NCBI RefSeq assembly: GCF_002163875.1
Contig: NZ_CP019333.1
Coordinates: 186,001 to 250,000, forward strand
Length of the DNA: 64,000 nucleotides
Direction: 5' to 3'
Origin: Gilvibacter sp. SZ-19
Lineage (GTDB): Bacteria; Bacteroidota; Bacteroidia; Flavobacteriales; Flavobacteriaceae
In this document: positions 1-9,102 of the stretch, one piece after another
Layout: the number at the start of each line of letters is the position of its first letter
Position numbering within the stretch: position 1 is the first letter of the stretch
The notes under the pieces: model-generated
The model's input: only the letters and a program-made list of their open reading frames with translations
Databases searched by the model: none
What the model was told of the DNA's origin: nothing
Translations under genes and position numbers: made by a program

Positions 1-272
1 CAGTATTGCGTACCGAAAAGAATATCGCTCGCTTTGGAGCAGACGCTCAAAAAGATCAGATCGCGATGACCCAATTGTACCTTTACGATGCGGTTAACAT
101 AGTTAATGACAAGGCTAAAGAAGGAATCATCTCCTTTGCCGAAGGTGACGAACAACGCATGATGCTTATGGGACTCAAGCGTTTTACCAAATACCAGAAC
201 AACCCGAATGTAGTTGCCTTGCGCAAGCAGATAGCCGCTACCGTATCTAAAGCAAACGATTACAGTTTTTAA
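1..272 (+). CDS. Acyl-CoA dehydrogenase, C-terminal fragment (cut by window start)
   Basis: The reading frame is open from the first base, so the true start lies outside the window; about 90 C-terminal residues remain. The tail with AVNIVNDKAKEGI and GDEQRMMLMGLKRFTKY matches what I know of the C-terminal helical end of flavobacterial acyl-CoA dehydrogenases, flavoenzymes of fatty-acid beta-oxidation in the cytoplasm. The catalytic Glu and FAD-binding parts are not in the window, so substrate chain length cannot be judged. It ends 25 bases before a strong terminator, which makes it the last gene of its transcript. Confidence 0.75.
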   Translation, partial: VLRTEKNIARFGADAQKDQIAMTQLYLYDAVNIVNDKAKEGIISFAEGDEQRMMLMGLKRFTKYQNNPNVVALRKQIAATVSKANDYSF

Positions 273-296
273 ATTAGGGTTTTAATTATTGTAAGT

Positions 297-326
297 AAGC
301 CGCCCCTGTCCGGGCGGCTTTTTTTT
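297..326 (+). terminator. Rho-independent terminator after the acyl-CoA dehydrogenase
   Basis: A nine-base-pair GC-rich stem (aagccgccc at 297-305 pairing with gggcggctt at 312-320) is followed by a run of eight T (319-326). It separates the acyl-CoA dehydrogenase transcript from the exported propeller gene downstream. Confidence 0.9.
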
Positions 327-362
327 GGCCTTGTTTTTGCTATCTTTATCCAAACAACACTT

Positions 363-1226
363 ATGAATCGCATACTAAACCTACTGGCCATTCTAAGCAC
401 TACTGTTGCTTTTTCCCAGACCAACCCAGACGTATTTATTGCCAATATCGACTCCGACGAAGAAAAAACCACTATCAGCGGACTGACCAATCTGTCCAAT
501 GACCCGGGTTATGACAATCAGCCGAGTTTTGGCACCGATCATTTGTTGCTTTTTGCGGGTAACAATGACGGGCAAACAGATATCTTTCAGATGCACTCTC
601 GCACGGGTAGAAAAATGTTAGCCGGCGGTTCGCGTGCCGGGGGAGAATATTCTCCACAACTTACCCCGGACGGACGTGGAATAGCAGCTGTTCGCCTAGA
701 TACTACAGGCTTGCAGCGTTTGTACATCTATGATAAAATGGGTGATTCTACTGTGTTGATCCCAGATCTAATGGTCGCCTATTACACCTTTTTCGACGCC
801 AATCAGATCGTTGGCTGTTATATAGAAGACGAATCGCTCAACCTCTTTGTCCACAAGCTAGACGAAGCCAAGACCTACACCTTACTCAAAGATGTAGGGC
901 GCAGTTTTCATAAGGTGCCTGGACAGAACTCGGTAAGTTACACAGTGACCAACGAGCAAGATCAGCAAGATGTTTATCTGTTAGACATGGAGACCTTGGA
1001 GAGTTTCTTTGTAACCCAACTGCCTATAGGCGTGAATGACTACGCCTGGCTAGACGATTCTAGAATAGTTGTCGGCTCTAAGAGTAGTTTGTTCGTCTAT
1101 GATACCTTTGACAAAAAGGATTGGGTGAAATTAGCAGATCTCGATGCTAGCGTTATTACCGATATTAGCCGCATTGCGGTAAATCCTTCGGGCAATAAAA
1201 TAGCCTTGGTAGGAATCCCTAAATAG
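363..1226 (+). CDS. Exported TolB-like beta-propeller protein
   Basis: 287 residues beginning with a signal peptide (about residues 1-18, ending AFSQ). The rest is built of short beta-rich repeats of the PD40/TolB type: 'YDNQPSFGTDHLLLFAG', 'GGEYSPQLTPDGRGIAAV', 'IAVNPSGNKIALVG'. Such repeats form a six-bladed propeller in periplasmic or surface proteins and usually mediate protein contacts. No catalytic motif is visible. A TATCTTTA element at 341-348 could be its -7 box, giving a very short leader. It is followed by a separate run of exported peptidases; a functional link is not shown by sequence. Confidence 0.7.
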   Translation: MNRILNLLAILSTTVAFSQTNPDVFIANIDSDEEKTTISGLTNLSNDPGYDNQPSFGTDHLLLFAGNNDGQTDIFQMHSRTGRKMLAGGSRAGGEYSPQLTPDGRGIAAVRLDTTGLQRLYIYDKMGDSTVLIPDLMVAYYTFFDANQIVGCYIEDESLNLFVHKLDEAKTYTLLKDVGRSFHKVPGQNSVSYTVTNEQDQQDVYLLDMETLESFFVTQLPIGVNDYAWLDDSRIVVGSKSSLFVYDTFDKKDWVKLADLDASVITDISRIAVNPSGNKIALVGIPK

Positions 1227-1300
1227 TAAATAATTATCACTGTTTACTTTTCTTCGGATGGATTGATGCACATTTGATACAGACATCGATCAGACTAACT

Positions 1301-1924
1301 ATGTACCAAAAATTACTTTCACTTGGCTTGTGTTGCGCCCTTATGGCGTGTAGCAAGCGTGACCCTGTAAGGGAATTACCGAATCAGATCCCAGATTTTG
1401 AACAAACCTCTTGCGCAGACGCCCAATATCCAGAATGGTCTACTTCCCTCTATGTATTGCCATATCCGGTGGGCAAATCTTATAACGTTGGTTTGAGTCA
1501 CTGTGGAGGGAGCTTTCATTCAGAAGGAGCCCCAGACCAATTTGCTGTGGATTTTGATATGATGATAGGATCGCTGATCACTGCAGCACGTCCTGGCCGA
1601 GTGATCTATGTGGAAGAAAGCGGAATGGACGGCAACTTTCCGAACAATCTGGTTGTCGTACAACACGACGATAATACCTATGCGCATTATATGCATCTTA
1701 CTTTCGAAGGCGCTATAGTCGAAGTTAATGATCTGGTGAACCAAGGCGATGAAATTGGCTACAGCGGTTCCACAGGCTTAGCAGGTTATCCGCATTTACA
1801 TTTTGTGGTTACCGTTGGTGGGTGGACTTACCCTTATGTATCTATGCCATACAATTTTCGCAATACCGAACCCAATCCTAAGAGTTTGACCAGCGGAGTA
1901 TCTTATTTAGCGGAGCCGTATTAA
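1301..1924 (+). CDS. M23-family (LytM-like) peptidase lipoprotein
   Basis: 207 residues from the ATG at 1301. A TTG 27 bases upstream also keeps the frame open, but the ATG gives a clean lipoprotein signal (lipobox LMAC, lipidated Cys17). The M23 zinc-peptidase signature is present in order: a His/Asp pair (H...DFAVDFD region), the AHYMHL segment, and a terminal HLHFVV motif after 'YSGSTGLAGYP'. These enzymes cut glycyl or peptide cross-links in peptidoglycan. The lipoprotein anchor puts it in the inner or outer membrane facing the periplasm or surface. Proteins with this short form may also act as non-catalytic regulators, but all motif residues seem intact here. Confidence 0.85.
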   Translation: MYQKLLSLGLCCALMACSKRDPVRELPNQIPDFEQTSCADAQYPEWSTSLYVLPYPVGKSYNVGLSHCGGSFHSEGAPDQFAVDFDMMIGSLITAARPGRVIYVEESGMDGNFPNNLVVVQHDDNTYAHYMHLTFEGAIVEVNDLVNQGDEIGYSGSTGLAGYPHLHFVVTVGGWTYPYVSMPYNFRNTEPNPKSLTSGVSYLAEPY

Positions 1925-1970
1925 CATCTTTTCTGAAACTTTTTGGCTAATTTTAGGCAAAAAGACCAAC

Positions 1971-3299
1971 ATGCGGAATTTTATCCTTTTGCTACTGCTA
2001 GTAAGTAGTATTTCTCACGCCCAACAAGACCCAAGAATTTATGACATTATAGACGCCGTTTCTGCCGATAGGATCAAGCAAGACGTAAAGACCTTGGCCG
2101 ATTTTGGCACCCGTCATACCCTCAGTGACACGGTTTCTAATACTCGCGGAATTGGCGCTGCCCGTCGCTGGATAAAAAGCGAATTCGACAAGACCTCTGC
2201 CGCCTGTAGTGGTTGTTTGGAAGTCTTTTACCAGAGTGATTTTGTACCCAAGGGCGATTCGCAGCGCATCGTAAAAGATGTTAATGTGGTCAATGTGGTA
2301 GCCATTCAACGCGGTACTAAATACCCGAATCGTTTTATCATCATGAGCGGCGATATAGACTCCCGCGTTAGCGACCCTACTGATTATACCTCAGATTCTC
2401 CAGGAGCAAACGACAACGCCAGTGGTATGGCAGGGACCTTAGAGGCCGCGCGAGTACTCTCCAAATATAAATTTGAGAACAGCATTATCTATGTTGGTCT
2501 AAGTGGCGAAGAACAGGGCCTATACGGCGGAAAAGGCCTGGCTGCTTATGCCAAGGCCCAAGGCTGGGACATTATCGGGATCCTTAACAACGACATGATT
2601 GGGAATATCACCGGAGTAGATGGGGTGGTCGACAACAGAACCTTTAGAATTTTTAGCGAGCCTTATCCACCAGAGCCAGATGCCAGACGCTTGCGCGCCA
2701 TGCGTTTTTACGGCGGAGAGGTAGACGGTATCTCTCGTCAATTGGCCAGATATGTACACAAGACCACCAAAACCTATATGCCAGAAATGAACCCGATGAT
2801 GATCTACCGTTTGGATCGTTTTGGACGTGGCGGGCATCACCGGCCGTTCAATGATGCTGGTTTTGCCGGCATCCGCATCATGGAAGCCCACGAGAATTAC
2901 ACCCAGCAACATCAAGATATCCGCGTAGAAGACGGCATTGCTTATGGAGACACATTTGAACATGTCAATTTTCCCTACGCTAAAAAGCTCACAGCAGTAA
3001 ACGCGATCAACTTGGCGAGTTTGGCATGGGCACCTCCAGCTCCGGCAGAAGTGGGCATTGGGGGAATCGTAGAAGCTAGCGCCCGTTTGGAGTGGTCGCC
3101 GGTCGAAGGGGCTGTAGCCTATAAGATCTATTGGCGCGATACAACTTCTCCTACCTGGGATAATGCCAGACTGGTAACCGGAGCTACTTCTGCCACTCTA
3201 GATGGCATTGTTATTGACAACTACTTCTTCGGAGTTGCTGCCGTAGGTGCTAATGGGCACGAAAGCGTGGTAGTGTTCCCTAATAAAATTATCCGTTAG
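1971..3299 (+). CDS. Secreted M28-family zinc peptidase with C-terminal FnIII-like domain
   Basis: 442 residues with a signal peptide (1-18, cut after HA-Q). The M28 aminopeptidase motifs run in order: GDIDS around residue 127, GANDNASG with the bridging Asp148, the catalytic pair Glu180-Glu181 in GEEQGLYG, NNDMIGN around 205, and a final metal His near 'EAHENYTQQHQD'. Residues about 350-442 look like a fibronectin-III fold (SARLEWSPVEGAVAYKIYWR). The family removes N-terminal amino acids or short peptides. The stop abuts the ATG of the M1 peptidase next door, so the two are surely co-transcribed and probably cooperate in peptide scavenging. Confidence 0.9.
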   Translation: MRNFILLLLLVSSISHAQQDPRIYDIIDAVSADRIKQDVKTLADFGTRHTLSDTVSNTRGIGAARRWIKSEFDKTSAACSGCLEVFYQSDFVPKGDSQRIVKDVNVVNVVAIQRGTKYPNRFIIMSGDIDSRVSDPTDYTSDSPGANDNASGMAGTLEAARVLSKYKFENSIIYVGLSGEEQGLYGGKGLAAYAKAQGWDIIGILNNDMIGNITGVDGVVDNRTFRIFSEPYPPEPDARRLRAMRFYGGEVDGISRQLARYVHKTTKTYMPEMNPMMIYRLDRFGRGGHHRPFNDAGFAGIRIMEAHENYTQQHQDIRVEDGIAYGDTFEHVNFPYAKKLTAVNAINLASLAWAPPAPAEVGIGGIVEASARLEWSPVEGAVAYKIYWRDTTSPTWDNARLVTGATSATLDGIVIDNYFFGVAAVGANGHESVVVFPNKIIR

Positions 3300-4922
3300 A
3301 TGAATTACCGTTTTCTTTTTTTACTGCTGAGCTGTAGTATTTCCTTTGGCCAAAATTATAGCCGTCAAGATTCCTTACGGGGTCAAATTACTGCAGAGCG
3401 CGCTTGGTGGGACTTACAGCATTACCAGCTGGATGTCACTGTAGATATTGACAACCAAAGCATTTCTGGCTCCAATATAATCACTTATAAAGTTCTAAAA
3501 AACGGAGATCGTTTACAATTGGATCTGCAAGAACCCATGCGTATAGAAAAGGTTGTTCAAGACGGCAAAGAACTCGAATGGACTTCAGAGGGAATTGCGC
3601 ACTTTGTAAAACTCAGAAAGAAAATGAAACCGGGCAAAGAAGAGCAGATCAAAGTCTTCTTTAGCGGAAAACCACGGATAGCAAAGAATCCACCTTGGGA
3701 TGGCGGCTTTGTATTTACCCAAGATAGCAACGGAAAAGCTTTTGTGGCAAACGCAAACCAGGGAATTGGCGCTAGTATCTGGTGGCCCAACAAGGACCAC
3801 CCTTACGATGAGCCAGATCAAGGCACTGTTATTAGTGTGACCACTCCGAAAGACCTAATGGATGTGTCTAACGGCCGCTTGATCAAGGTAGACAGTACTG
3901 CTACTACTAAGACTTGGACATGGCAAGTGGTGAACCCGATAAACAATTATGGGATCAATGTTAATATCGGAGACTATGTCCATTTTAGAGAAATTCACGA
4001 AGGCGAAAAAGGCAATCTCGATGTCGATTATTATGTGCTGAGAGAAAATGAAGCCAAAGCTCGCAAACAATTCGAGCAAACCACAGGAATGCTCGCAGCA
4101 TTCGAATATTGGTTTGGCCCCTACCCTTTTTACGAAGACGGATTCAAACTCGTGGAAGCCCCGTATTTAGGTATGGAACACCAAAGTTCCGTAACCTATG
4201 GCAACGGCTACAAAAACGGGTATCGCGGTTATGACCTCTCCGGTAGCGGTTGGGGTATGAAATTCGATTTTATAATTATACATGAGGCAGGACACGAATG
4301 GTTTGCCAACAACATAACAACCACAGATGTCGCAGATCTTTGGGTTCATGAAGGTTTTACAGCCTATAGCGAAAACTTGTATTTGGATTATCACTTCGGA
4401 GCTAATGCGGCGGCAGATTATGTTGTAGGTACGCGCAAGATTATCATGAACGACAAGCCTATCATTGGCACCTACGGAGTTCGTGAAGAAGGCAGCAGCG
4501 ACATGTACTACAAAGGGGCCAATATGTTGCACACGTTACGCCAGTTGATAGAGGACGATCTGCAATGGCGAAGCATACTGCGAGGTTTGAATGAGGATTT
4601 TAGACATCAGACCGTAAGCAGTAAGCAAGTAGAAGACTATATTAGCAAGGCTACAGGCAAAGATCTTTCGGCCTTCTTTAATCAATATCTGCGCACCACC
4701 ATGATTCCAAATCTGGAGGTCAAGATGGCCGGCAATAAACTCAGCTACCGCTACACCAATATCGTAGAGAACTTTGATATGCCAGTGATTGCAATGCTGA
4801 ATGATACCGAAAAATGGATCTTCCCAAGCAGTGAGTGGAAAACCGAGGAATTAGATCTGAATCTAAAATTCTTCGCTGTTAAACGTGACTTTTATGTGGA
4901 TTACCAGCTTATAGCAAATTAA
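3300..4922 (+). CDS. Exported M1-family zinc metallopeptidase
   Basis: 540 residues with a signal peptide (1-17). The gluzincin site is intact: HEAGH at residues 328-332 and the third zinc ligand Glu351 in WVHEGF, the standard HExxH-18-E spacing. The exopeptidase motif is GMEHQ rather than GAMEN, as in many Bacteroidota M1 enzymes. The protein is much shorter than PepN (about 870), lacking the C-terminal helical domain, so it is a leukotriene-A4-hydrolase-like or minimal M1 enzyme. The start abuts the stop of the M28 gene, and its stop overlaps the start of the YdeI-like gene (TAATG), so all three form one transcript. Confidence 0.92.
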   Translation: MNYRFLFLLLSCSISFGQNYSRQDSLRGQITAERAWWDLQHYQLDVTVDIDNQSISGSNIITYKVLKNGDRLQLDLQEPMRIEKVVQDGKELEWTSEGIAHFVKLRKKMKPGKEEQIKVFFSGKPRIAKNPPWDGGFVFTQDSNGKAFVANANQGIGASIWWPNKDHPYDEPDQGTVISVTTPKDLMDVSNGRLIKVDSTATTKTWTWQVVNPINNYGINVNIGDYVHFREIHEGEKGNLDVDYYVLRENEAKARKQFEQTTGMLAAFEYWFGPYPFYEDGFKLVEAPYLGMEHQSSVTYGNGYKNGYRGYDLSGSGWGMKFDFIIIHEAGHEWFANNITTTDVADLWVHEGFTAYSENLYLDYHFGANAAADYVVGTRKIIMNDKPIIGTYGVREEGSSDMYYKGANMLHTLRQLIEDDLQWRSILRGLNEDFRHQTVSSKQVEDYISKATGKDLSAFFNQYLRTTMIPNLEVKMAGNKLSYRYTNIVENFDMPVIAMLNDTEKWIFPSSEWKTEELDLNLKFFAVKRDFYVDYQLIAN

Positions 4923-5491
4923 TGGAAGAGCGCCCGGTCTTATATTTCCCCAGAGATGTAGCCTGGCGCGAATGGCTCAGTCTCAATCACGATCAGTACC
5001 CAAAAGGTGTTTACTTGATCTTTTATAAGTTGGAGACTGGCATAGACACTATGCGATGGGAAGAAGCCGTGCGGGTTGCTATTTGCTTCGGATGGATAGA
5101 TTCTACCGTAAAAAGTTTGGGGGGCGGCAAACGCCGACAATATTTTTGCCCCAGAAACCCCAAGAGCACTTGGAGCGCACTGAACAAAAAATATGTTGCC
5201 GAACTCGAGGCTTCTGGACTTATACACCAAGCTGGTTATCGGATTATCGACCTGGCCAAAGAGACCGGTACTTGGACCGCCATGGATGCGGTAGAAAACC
5301 TGATCATACCCAAAGACCTGCAAGAGGCCTTTGACGAATTTCCACTGGCCTTTGACAATTACAGCAATTTTAGTCGGGGTTACCGCAAGAGTTATTTGAG
5401 TTGGCTGTACAGCGCCAAACGAGAAGCAACAAGACAAAAACGAATCGACGAGATCATTCAGCTTTGTTTGGCCAATATTAAATCCCGCTAA
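4922..5491 (+). CDS. YdeI/OmdA-family protein
   Basis: 189 residues, cytoplasmic, no signal peptide. It has the features I associate with the YdeI/'OmpD-associated' family: an N-terminal block with 'GVYLIFYKLETG...MRWEEAVRVAICFGWIDSTVKS', then 'FCPRNPKSTWSALNKKYV', and a C-terminal helical tail with 'FSRGYRKSYLSWLYSAKREATRQKRIDEI'. Members were linked in enterobacteria to polymyxin or bacteriocin tolerance, but the biochemical role is unknown. It overlaps the M1 peptidase stop by one base. A second protein with a similar C-terminal domain is encoded at 36917-37516. Confidence 0.8.
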   Translation: MEERPVLYFPRDVAWREWLSLNHDQYPKGVYLIFYKLETGIDTMRWEEAVRVAICFGWIDSTVKSLGGGKRRQYFCPRNPKSTWSALNKKYVAELEASGLIHQAGYRIIDLAKETGTWTAMDAVENLIIPKDLQEAFDEFPLAFDNYSNFSRGYRKSYLSWLYSAKREATRQKRIDEIIQLCLANIKSR

Positions 5492-5519
5492 AAGAGTATC
5501 TTTAAAAAATTTCATCGAC

Positions 5520-8500
5520 ATGACTAGATTCTTAAGCCTTATCTGCTTTTTGAGCATCACCCTAAGCTTTGCTCAAAAGGAAGAAGCAAAATGGGACGTG
5601 AATGCTCCCGGAGACGAATTCGAATACAATACCCATCGCTTTACGACCTCAGAAGGCACCTGGATGAATCTAGACGTAAGCCCCGACGGTAAGACCATAG
5701 TCTTTGATATGTTGGGAGATATTTACTCCATGCCAGCCACAGGTGGAAAGGCAAAAGTGCTTCGCGGCGGTATTCCCTTTGAGATCCAACCGCGATTTAG
5801 CCCAGATGGTAGTAAGATCCTCTTTACCAGCGATGCCGGAGGAGGCGACAATATTTGGATCATGGATGCAGACGGCTCCAATCCGAAGCAGATCACCAAA
5901 GAGAACTTCAGGTTACTCAACAACGCCGCATGGATGCCAGACGGTTATTCCTTTGTGGCTCGCAAACACTTTACCTCTGGCCGTTCCTTGGGAGCTGGTG
6001 AAATGTGGCAGTATCATATAACTGGAGGCAGCGGCATGCAGCTTACCAAACGCAAAAACGATCAGCAAGATGTCAATGAGCCTGTAATTAGTCCAGACGG
6101 GAAGTACCTGTATTACAGTGAAGATGTTTATCCCGGCGGATTCTTTCAGTACAATAAAGATCCGAACAAACAGATCTATGTGATAAAACGCTATGAATTT
6201 GCCACTGGAGAGACCACCCAATTAACTGGTGGACCTGGAGGAGCAGCCCGACCACAAATATCGCCAGACGGCAAAATGCTCGCTTTTGTAAAACGCGTGC
6301 GAACTAAATCTACCCTTTATATCCACGATCTGGAAACAGGTGTAGAATATCCTGTCTACGATGCCTTAAACAAGGACCAACAAGAGGCCTGGGCCATATT
6401 TGGAGTTTACCCCAATTTCGATTGGATGCCAGACAACAAGCATCTGGTATTTTGGACCCAAGGCAAGATCCACAAGCTAAATATAGCAGATCTGAGTGTT
6501 ACTGTTATACCATTCGAGGCCAATGTAAAACTCGAAATTGCCAAAACGGTGCATTTCAATACTCCTATCCCAGATAAGACCTTTACTTCTAAGGCCATAA
6601 GACAGGCGGTTACCTCTCCAGATGGAAAAACACTCGTATTTCATGCCTTAGGGTATCTTTGGACCAAAGCCCTGCCTAATGGCACCCCAAAAAGATTAAC
6701 TCAAGGCACCGATTTCGAATTCGAGCCAAGCTTCTCCCCAAACGGAAACACTATCGTTTTCGTTTCTTGGAACGACCTAGAAAAAGGTGCCGTTTTATCT
6801 GTTCCAGTCAACGGAGGTTCTGTAACCCGTTTGACAACAGAAAAGGCCATATATCGCACGCCATCTTTTAATCGCGCCGGAACACAAATTGCTTTTAGAC
6901 GTGAAGGCGGTAATACCGACCAAGGTTTTACCTATACCAAGAACAGTGGTCTTTACACCATGAACGCCAATGGCAGCGGGATGAAAAAATTGACCTCAGA
7001 AGGAGAATATCCAACTTATAACAGTACCGATAGTCGTATCTATTATCAGACCGGAGGTACCTACTTTGGAAACACAACCAAGACTTTGCACAGTGTAGAC
7101 CTGGGCGGGCAAGACAAACAAACGCATGTAAGCTCAAAATACGCCAACCGCTTGGTGCCTTCTCCAGATGACAAATGGATCGGCTTTAGCAATTTGCACA
7201 GAGCTTATATAGCTCCGCTGGTCTTGAATGGAAAAACACAAGACCTTACCCCAAATAGCAAAAATGTACCTGTGGTGCAGGTAAGCAAAGACGCAGGGAT
7301 CAATCTACATTGGTCCAAAGATAGTAAGGCCATGATGTGGACCTTGGGAGACGAGTATTTTAAAAATGACCTGACCGACAAATTCGGTTTTATTCCAGGC
7401 GGAAAAGATGAAGCCACCGACATGAGCGAATCCGGGATCAAGATCGGACTCAATTCGGCAGTAGACAAACCCAGCGGGATCATTGCATTTACTGGAGCCC
7501 GTATCATTACTATGGAAGGTGACCAAGTGATAGAGAACGGTACACTTGTGGTAAATGGCAATCGCATAACGGCAGTAGGCGCCGCGGCGGACGTCACAAT
7601 CCCATCCGGAGCTACTGTTATGGATATGAGTGGTAAGACCATAATTCCCGGTTTAGTGGACGCGCATGCTCACTTAGGTGCCTTCCGTTACGGCTTAACT
7701 ACACAACAAAACTGGCAGCTTACGGCCAACTTGGCCTACGGTGTCACCACGGCTCATGACCCCTCTGCAAATACGGAGACTGTTTTTACGCTTTCAGAAA
7801 TGGTAAAGGCAGGTAATCTGGTAGGGCCTCGAATCTACTCCACTGGTTTTATTCTTTACGGTGCTGATGGAGACTTTAAAGCCGTGATCAACAATCTAGA
7901 CGATGCTAGATCTGCCATAAAACGCACCAAGGCCTTTGGGGCTACTTCGGTTAAGAGTTACAACCAACCTAGGCGCGAACAACGCCAACAAGTAATGCAG
8001 GCGGCCAGAGAGTTAGGTATCAATGTAGTGCCAGAAGGCGGATCTACCTTTTTCCACAACATGACCATGGTAATGGATGGCCATACAGGCGTGGAACACA
8101 ATATTCCTATTGCCCCGGTATACAAAGATGTTATTGAACTTTGGAAAACTTCGGGCACTGGTTATACCCCTACGCATATTGTGAACTATTCCAGCATGAG
8201 CGGCGAATATTATTGGTATCAGACCAGCAATGTTTGGGAAAATGAAAAATTGCTTAAATACACTCCCAGAAGTGTGATCGATGCGCGATCCAGACACAGA
8301 ACCATGATTCCCATGGAGGAATACACCAACGGACATATCTTGAATTCGCAGACCACCACTGCCCTAGCCAATGCCGGGGTAAAAGTAAATATGGGAGCGC
8401 ATGGACAATTACAAGGTCTAGGAGCACATTGGGAAACCTGGATGCTGGCTCAAGGTGGCATGACTCCTATGCAAGCCTTACAAGCCGCTACGATAAATGG

Positions 8501-8804
8501 AGCGCAATACATAGGCGCAGGAAACGACATCGGGTCTTTAAAAGTTGGTAAACTGGCAGATCTGGTTATTCTAGACGAGAATCCTTTAGAAGACATTCAA
8601 AATACCAATTCGGTCCTATACACTATGGTCAACGGCCGTTTGTATGACACCAACACCATGGACGAAGTTGGCAACTCCCCCAAAAAGCGTTTGCCTTTCT
8701 ATTGGGAACAACCCGGCTACAACCAAGCCTTTCCTTGGCATGAAGAAAGTAACAGCTTCCTAAGACCAGGTTGTGGTTGTCACATAGGGCATCAAGTAAA
8801 CTAG
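5520..8804 (+). CDS. Exported amidohydrolase with N-terminal TolB-like propeller
   Basis: 1094 residues with a signal peptide (1-19). Residues about 40-620 hold repeated PD40 blades ('VSPDGKTIVFDMLGDIYSMPATGG', 'RFSPDGSKILFTSDAGG', 'FSPNGNTIVFVSWNDLEKG'). Residues about 650-1070 are an amidohydrolase TIM barrel: 'IIPGLVDAHAHLG' (metal-binding HxH), 'GVTTAHDPS', a Lys in 'GATSVKSYNQ' that may be carboxylated, 'HTGVEHNI', and the closing 'GKLADLVILDENPLEDI'. Family relatives hydrolyse C-N bonds in cyclic or peptide-like substrates; the substrate here is not deducible. A TATCTTTA box at 5497-5504 may start transcription. Fusion to a propeller is a recurring Bacteroidota arrangement. Confidence 0.88.
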   Translation: MTRFLSLICFLSITLSFAQKEEAKWDVNAPGDEFEYNTHRFTTSEGTWMNLDVSPDGKTIVFDMLGDIYSMPATGGKAKVLRGGIPFEIQPRFSPDGSKILFTSDAGGGDNIWIMDADGSNPKQITKENFRLLNNAAWMPDGYSFVARKHFTSGRSLGAGEMWQYHITGGSGMQLTKRKNDQQDVNEPVISPDGKYLYYSEDVYPGGFFQYNKDPNKQIYVIKRYEFATGETTQLTGGPGGAARPQISPDGKMLAFVKRVRTKSTLYIHDLETGVEYPVYDALNKDQQEAWAIFGVYPNFDWMPDNKHLVFWTQGKIHKLNIADLSVTVIPFEANVKLEIAKTVHFNTPIPDKTFTSKAIRQAVTSPDGKTLVFHALGYLWTKALPNGTPKRLTQGTDFEFEPSFSPNGNTIVFVSWNDLEKGAVLSVPVNGGSVTRLTTEKAIYRTPSFNRAGTQIAFRREGGNTDQGFTYTKNSGLYTMNANGSGMKKLTSEGEYPTYNSTDSRIYYQTGGTYFGNTTKTLHSVDLGGQDKQTHVSSKYANRLVPSPDDKWIGFSNLHRAYIAPLVLNGKTQDLTPNSKNVPVVQVSKDAGINLHWSKDSKAMMWTLGDEYFKNDLTDKFGFIPGGKDEATDMSESGIKIGLNSAVDKPSGIIAFTGARIITMEGDQVIENGTLVVNGNRITAVGAAADVTIPSGATVMDMSGKTIIPGLVDAHAHLGAFRYGLTTQQNWQLTANLAYGVTTAHDPSANTETVFTLSEMVKAGNLVGPRIYSTGFILYGADGDFKAVINNLDDARSAIKRTKAFGATSVKSYNQPRREQRQQVMQAARELGINVVPEGGSTFFHNMTMVMDGHTGVEHNIPIAPVYKDVIELWKTSGTGYTPTHIVNYSSMSGEYYWYQTSNVWENEKLLKYTPRSVIDARSRHRTMIPMEEYTNGHILNSQTTTALANAGVKVNMGAHGQLQGLGAHWETWMLAQGGMTPMQALQAATINGAQYIGAGNDIGSLKVGKLADLVILDENPLEDIQNTNSVLYTMVNGRLYDTNTMDEVGNSPKKRLPFYWEQPGYNQAFPWHEESNSFLRPGCGCHIGHQVN

Positions 8805-8805
8805 C

Positions 8806-9102
8806 ATGCGTTATTGGAGAGCAATACTCCATTATTATTGGAGTCAACTCCCAGCAGGATTGGCTTTGTCTGCACTTACTTACATCTTTATCGATGCGGT
8901 GTGGGCTATAGTGATATTTATATTGCTAGGCAGTTTTTTTGGACAACTGGCCTTTAGCACATTTTACAAAGAACAGCTGCTATACTATCATAACCTTGGT
9001 TTTACTAAAGGACGCCTAATGACGCTGGCCTTTTACCTAAACCTTATCTTAACTCTAGTTCTCGCCAGTGTAATAGCTGGAATAGCCGCCATACTATTAT
9101 GA
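8806..9102 (+). CDS. Small (98-residue) integral membrane protein paired with an ABC ATPase
   Basis: 98 residues with three likely membrane segments (about 17-32, 33-50 and 73-97) and a charged loop 'FYKEQLLYYHNLGFTKGRLM' between the second and third. I do not recognise a family. The gene starts one base after the amidohydrolase stop and overlaps the ABC ATPase start by four bases (ATGA), so it is translationally coupled to the ATPase. The Lys/Arg-rich loop resembles the coupling loop of ABC permeases of the 'LGxxKxRL' kind. My inference is a minimal permease or membrane anchor for that ATPase. Confidence 0.65.
   Translation: MRYWRAILHYYWSQLPAGLALSALTYIFIDAVWAIVIFILLGSFFGQLAFSTFYKEQLLYYHNLGFTKGRLMTLAFYLNLILTLVLASVIAGIAAILL

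Noticed and set aside
2520-2963. 147-codon minus-strand ORF in the M28 peptidase gene
   Set aside because: Overlaps the peptidase catalytic region; shadow frame.
4940-5560. 206-codon minus-strand ORF over the YdeI-like gene
   Set aside because: Antisense shadow of a well-supported gene; no homology-like features.
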